From Segetibacter sp. (GTDB taxonomy: Bacteria > Bacteroidota > Bacteroidia > Chitinophagales > Chitinophagaceae), in contig JASLBT010000029.1 in NCBI GenBank assembly GCA_030146445.1, forward strand, positions 1-7,207: DNA of 7,207 nt. Direction: 5' to 3'. This document shows, piece by piece, positions 5,151 through 7,207 of the stretch. Both the position numbers and the translations under genes were made by a program. Below the pieces are notes generated by a model. It was not told the origin of the DNA. It was given only the letters and a program-made list of their open reading frames with translations, and did no database searches. Position 1 is the stretch's first letter, and each line of letters opens with the position of its first letter.

Positions 5151-5582
5151 AACTTTTGTTTTAAATGAATGATTGACTTAAGCGTATTCAATATTCCTGC
5201 CATGTGTATTTACTTGTTTACAATCTCTGCATCGCAGCATATGTTAACCAGCCTAACAAAGTCATTTCTTTGTAGTTGTATTCATAATGATTTGTTTGTT
5301 CAAAGTACTGCCTAAGAACACTTCCGCTTATTGTACAATTTGTAAGGGAGTCATGAGAAATGTGGAGTAAGTTTTACAAATTTTGTTCAGCAGCAATTGC
5401 AAAAAAGGATGCAAAAGCATGCAACCTTTGAGGCGCGAACTGTAGAAGATCATTCTCATCGGTTACTGCGGCGGATGTGCAAAAACCAACATGGGTGTTG
5501 GAAGCCACTGGCAACTGTCGGAACATTAAACATGCCTATAAACTTCTGTAGCAATTTTTATTAATGCTAAAAACTGAACATC
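5151..5582. other. Divergent intergenic region, 432 bp, with small hairpins
   Basis: This region separates the small membrane protein (-) from the acetyltransferase (+). It contains a perfect 6-bp stem-loop, CCAACA (5486-5491) and TGTTGG (5496-5501), around TGGG. An imperfect hairpin lies near 5403-5429 (AAAGG, ATGC, AAAA, GCAT, then CCTTT). Read on the minus strand, the second one runs into a row of Ts and so resembles a weak terminator, although no minus-strand gene ends there. No promoter matching TTG/TAnnTTTG with good spacing was found for either gene. A frame near 5453-5530 reads GYCGGCAKTNMGVG but has a stop just before it and no start, so it is not called. A long leader or a small RNA is possible but unsupported beyond the hairpins. 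Confidence 0.4.
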
Positions 5583-6140
5583 TTGGCTACCGAAAAAGAA
5601 AAAATGTTAGCTGGTGAATTATACAATGCCAACGATCCTGAGCTGGTAACGGATCGGGTCAACTGCCGGATCTTATTGAAACGGCTTAACGACAGTTCCC
5701 CCTTTGAAGCCGACATCCGACACAATATAGTTCGCTCACTCATCCCCCACCAGGGTCAAAACCTCTGGATTGAACCCCCTTTCTTTTGTGATTACGGAAC
5801 CAACATAAACGTTGGGGACCGGGTATTCTTCAACTTCAATTGTGTGCTTTTAGACGTGATGCAGATTTCAATCGGGAACGATGTGCTGTTCGGGCCAGCT
5901 GTTCAAATTTACACGGCAACGCATCCGATGAACTCGCAGGAAAGAGCAGACGGTCTTGAGTTTGCAAAACCAATAACAATTGGTTCAAACGTGTGGATAG
6001 GCGGTGGTGCGATTATCTGCCCGGGAGTAACTGTCGGCGATCGCGCGGTCATTGGCGCAGGCAGCGTAGTTACCAGGGATATTCCAGCAGATGTAGTGGC
6101 CGCCGGCAACCCATGCAAAACCATCAGGCCTTTGACCTGA
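5583..6140 (+). CDS. maa: Sugar O-acetyltransferase, maltose/galactoside type (left-handed beta-helix)
   Basis: This 185-residue protein closely follows the Maa/LacA/NodL pattern. Its N-terminus TEKEKMLAGELYNANDPEL matches the Maac-type cap. The hexapeptide-repeat beta-helix starts at about residue 70, FFNFNCVLLD (82-91) is the acceptor-sugar site with Asn84, and YTATHPM (110-116) has the catalytic His114. The acetyl-CoA-binding part is VWIGGGAIICPGVTVGDRAVIGAGSVV (137-163), ending in GNPCKTIRPL. It transfers acetyl from acetyl-CoA to a sugar hydroxyl in the cytosol, probably as a trimer. The acceptor sugar is not certain. The start appears to be TTG at 5583: it preserves the family N-terminus, an in-frame TAA lies at 5568-5570, and the first in-frame ATG (5604) would remove seven conserved residues. 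No Shine-Dalgarno is visible. It is a single gene, convergent with the GH2 gene. A perfect inverted repeat overlaps its stop codon. Confidence 0.9.
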   Translation: MATEKEKMLAGELYNANDPELVTDRVNCRILLKRLNDSSPFEADIRHNIVRSLIPHQGQNLWIEPPFFCDYGTNINVGDRVFFNFNCVLLDVMQISIGNDVLFGPAVQIYTATHPMNSQERADGLEFAKPITIGSNVWIGGGAIICPGVTVGDRAVIGAGSVVTRDIPADVVAAGNPCKTIRPLT

Positions 6141-6143
6141 TGG
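6121..6143 (+). other. Perfect hairpin overlapping the acetyltransferase stop codon
   Basis: CCATCAGG (6121-6128) and CCTGATGG (6136-6143) form a perfect 8-bp stem with loop CCTTTGA. The stop TGA (6138-6140) lies within the right arm. No T tract follows (CACGGCTG), so it is not a classical terminator. It could mark the mRNA 3' end or slow ribosomes at the stop. A 26-codon frame starts with ATG at 6140, overlapping the stop as TGATG, and ends at 6220. It is not called as a gene for lack of support. The rest of the gap to 6267 shows no further structure. Confidence 0.6.
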
Positions 6144-6267
6144 CACGGCTGCAGGTGTTGCCGGAGCGACTAAAAAAAGGGAATGAATATTCAGAAATAA
6201 TTTCCGGCTTTGCCACTTGACGGCATGCTGGATTAAACAGTAAACCGGACTGAAAACTGCGCGGTAA

Positions 6268-7207
6268 TCAAGTAACCGGATCGGGCTTGTCCCTGCTTTT
6301 TAATAATCCTGCAGGCACATTCAGTTCACCTGTTGCAGAGTCGATCAGCCCGTTTCTTTCGTCTTCGATATTGGTTGCCTGTGTATAGACGTCACCCGCA
6401 ATGGGCCGGCTGCGCAATTCTTCTTTAAATAGCCTGATCTGTTTTGCGCGCTCATCCGCATCTTTTGGCCCTCCATATTCTACGAAGCCAAAGCCACCCC
6501 ATTCGCTCACGACAAGCGGCACCTGTCTCCGGTAAAAAAATGGATCACCAACCACAAGCGGGAATGCCGCGACTCCCACGAGCTTGCCCTCTACAAGTTG
6601 ATCAAGCATTTCCTTCCAACGGGATAAGTCGGGTGTATAGAGGTGTGCAGTTAAAAGGTCGGACTTAAGCCTGCCCTCATGGGAGATGTGTTGCCAGCCA
6701 TCGTTGTCTACTACCAGAAACTGTGGATGTGCAATTTGCATGTAATGGTACATGTCCACAATGTACTGGCGGGTTTCCTTATTCGTTGCGATGTCTTGTG
6801 CTCCCCAATCCTCATTATATAAGCTCCAGATTACTACCGAAGGATGTGTTTCTATGAGGGATAGCATACGCAAGAGTTCGGCTCGATGGTTTTCCCGGCT
6901 TTTATGGTTCGACCGGTGAGGGCTTGGCACCTCTACCCAAAGCAACATACCCATTGAATCGGCAAGGTTATAAATTCGTGGGTCCACGCCGGCGATATGA
7001 ATACGAACTAGGTTGCAGCCCAGTTCTTTCATGGCATGCATGTGGCGCCGCACCTCATCGTAAGTGGCATTACCGGGCTGGTACAATATACCATCAAGGT
7101 AAACTTTTTTATTGTTCAGGTAAACGCAACAGCCCCGTGCTTCAATCTTTCGCAGGCCAAACTGTGTCACAATTTCTGAACTATAACCATTTTCATCAAT
7201 AAGCTCT
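6268..7207 (-). CDS. Glycoside hydrolase family 2 enzyme, C-terminal catalytic part (5' end outside window)
   Basis: The frame is open on the minus strand from the right edge to the TGA at 6268-6270, giving about 313 residues of a longer protein. A GTG at 7168-7170 is internal, because coding continues upstream as LIDENGYSSEIVTQFGLRKIE, the typical junction from the GH2 immunoglobulin-like domain into the TIM barrel. Numbering from that GTG, the barrel shows LDGILYQPG (25-33), LGCNLVRIHIA (50-60), HPSVVIWSLYNEDWG (109-123) with acid/base Glu120 (codon 6811-6813), and PLVVSEWGGFGF (218-229) with nucleophile Glu223 (codon 6502-6504). YTQATNIEDERNGLID (262-277) is the usual barrel end. GH2 enzymes are retaining beta-galactosidases, beta-glucuronidases, beta-mannosidases and relatives, and the visible part does not fix the substrate. 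The protein ends soon after the barrel, so no extra C-terminal domain is present. The signal peptide and sugar-binding domain would lie outside the window. Confidence 0.92.
   Translation of the reverse strand, partial: ELIDENGYSSEIVTQFGLRKIEARGCCVYLNNKKVYLDGILYQPGNATYDEVRRHMHAMKELGCNLVRIHIAGVDPRIYNLADSMGMLLWVEVPSPHRSNHKSRENHRAELLRMLSLIETHPSVVIWSLYNEDWGAQDIATNKETRQYIVDMYHYMQIAHPQFLVVDNDGWQHISHEGRLKSDLLTAHLYTPDLSRWKEMLDQLVEGKLVGVAAFPLVVGDPFFYRRQVPLVVSEWGGFGFVEYGGPKDADERAKQIRLFKEELRSRPIAGDVYTQATNIEDERNGLIDSATGELNVPAGLLKSRDKPDPVT

Noticed and set aside
5453..5530. Frame reading IILIGYCGGCAKTNMGVG as a gene remnant
   Set aside because: A TAG precedes it directly in frame, there is no start codon, it is only ~26 codons, and I recognise no family.

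Overview
The window looks like chromosomal DNA of a Bacteroidota bacterium, most likely of the Chitinophagaceae type. The reasons are the absence of Shine-Dalgarno sequences before most starts, a stand-alone DUF4142 lipoprotein, a secreted SGNH hydrolase, a GH2 glycosidase, a small two-helix membrane protein of a kind I associate with this group, and one promoter-like site resembling the Bacteroidota TTG/TAnnTTTG pattern. This assignment is inferred from gene content and is not proven. No phage, transposase, rRNA, tRNA or CRISPR array was seen.

Layout. The left edge (1-258, +) is the C-terminal end of an FAD plus Fe-S D-lactate dehydrogenase-type oxidoreductase. It converges on a secreted SGNH/GDSL hydrolase (763-1419, -). 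The 504 bp between them hold one copy of a dispersed GC-rich inverted repeat and a conspicuous array of tandem hairpins (403-730). Next come a HAD phosphatase/beta-phosphoglucomutase-like gene (1718-2374, -), a 319-bp divergent intergenic region, and a DUF4142 lipoprotein (2694-3281, +) closed by a strong intrinsic terminator.

The centre holds the most system-like feature: a short HipA-like kinase (3521-4321, +) overlapping by 23 nt a DUF3037 gene (4299-4682, +), behind its own candidate promoter. The pair stands alone, with no HipB-type antitoxin visible. It is followed by another dispersed repeat and, on the other strand, a small membrane protein (4911-5150, -) with its own terminator.

The right side has a 432-bp gene-free stretch, a maltose/galactoside O-acetyltransferase-like gene (5583-6140, +) that appears to start at TTG, and, convergent with it, the C-terminal catalytic domain of a GH2 glycosidase (6268-7207, -, continuing beyond the window). 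The sugar-related genes (HAD, acetyltransferase, GH2, SGNH) fit a carbohydrate-using lifestyle, but they do not form one operon here. The parts least explained by known gene families are the hairpin array, the dispersed repeats and the HipA-like/DUF3037 pair.
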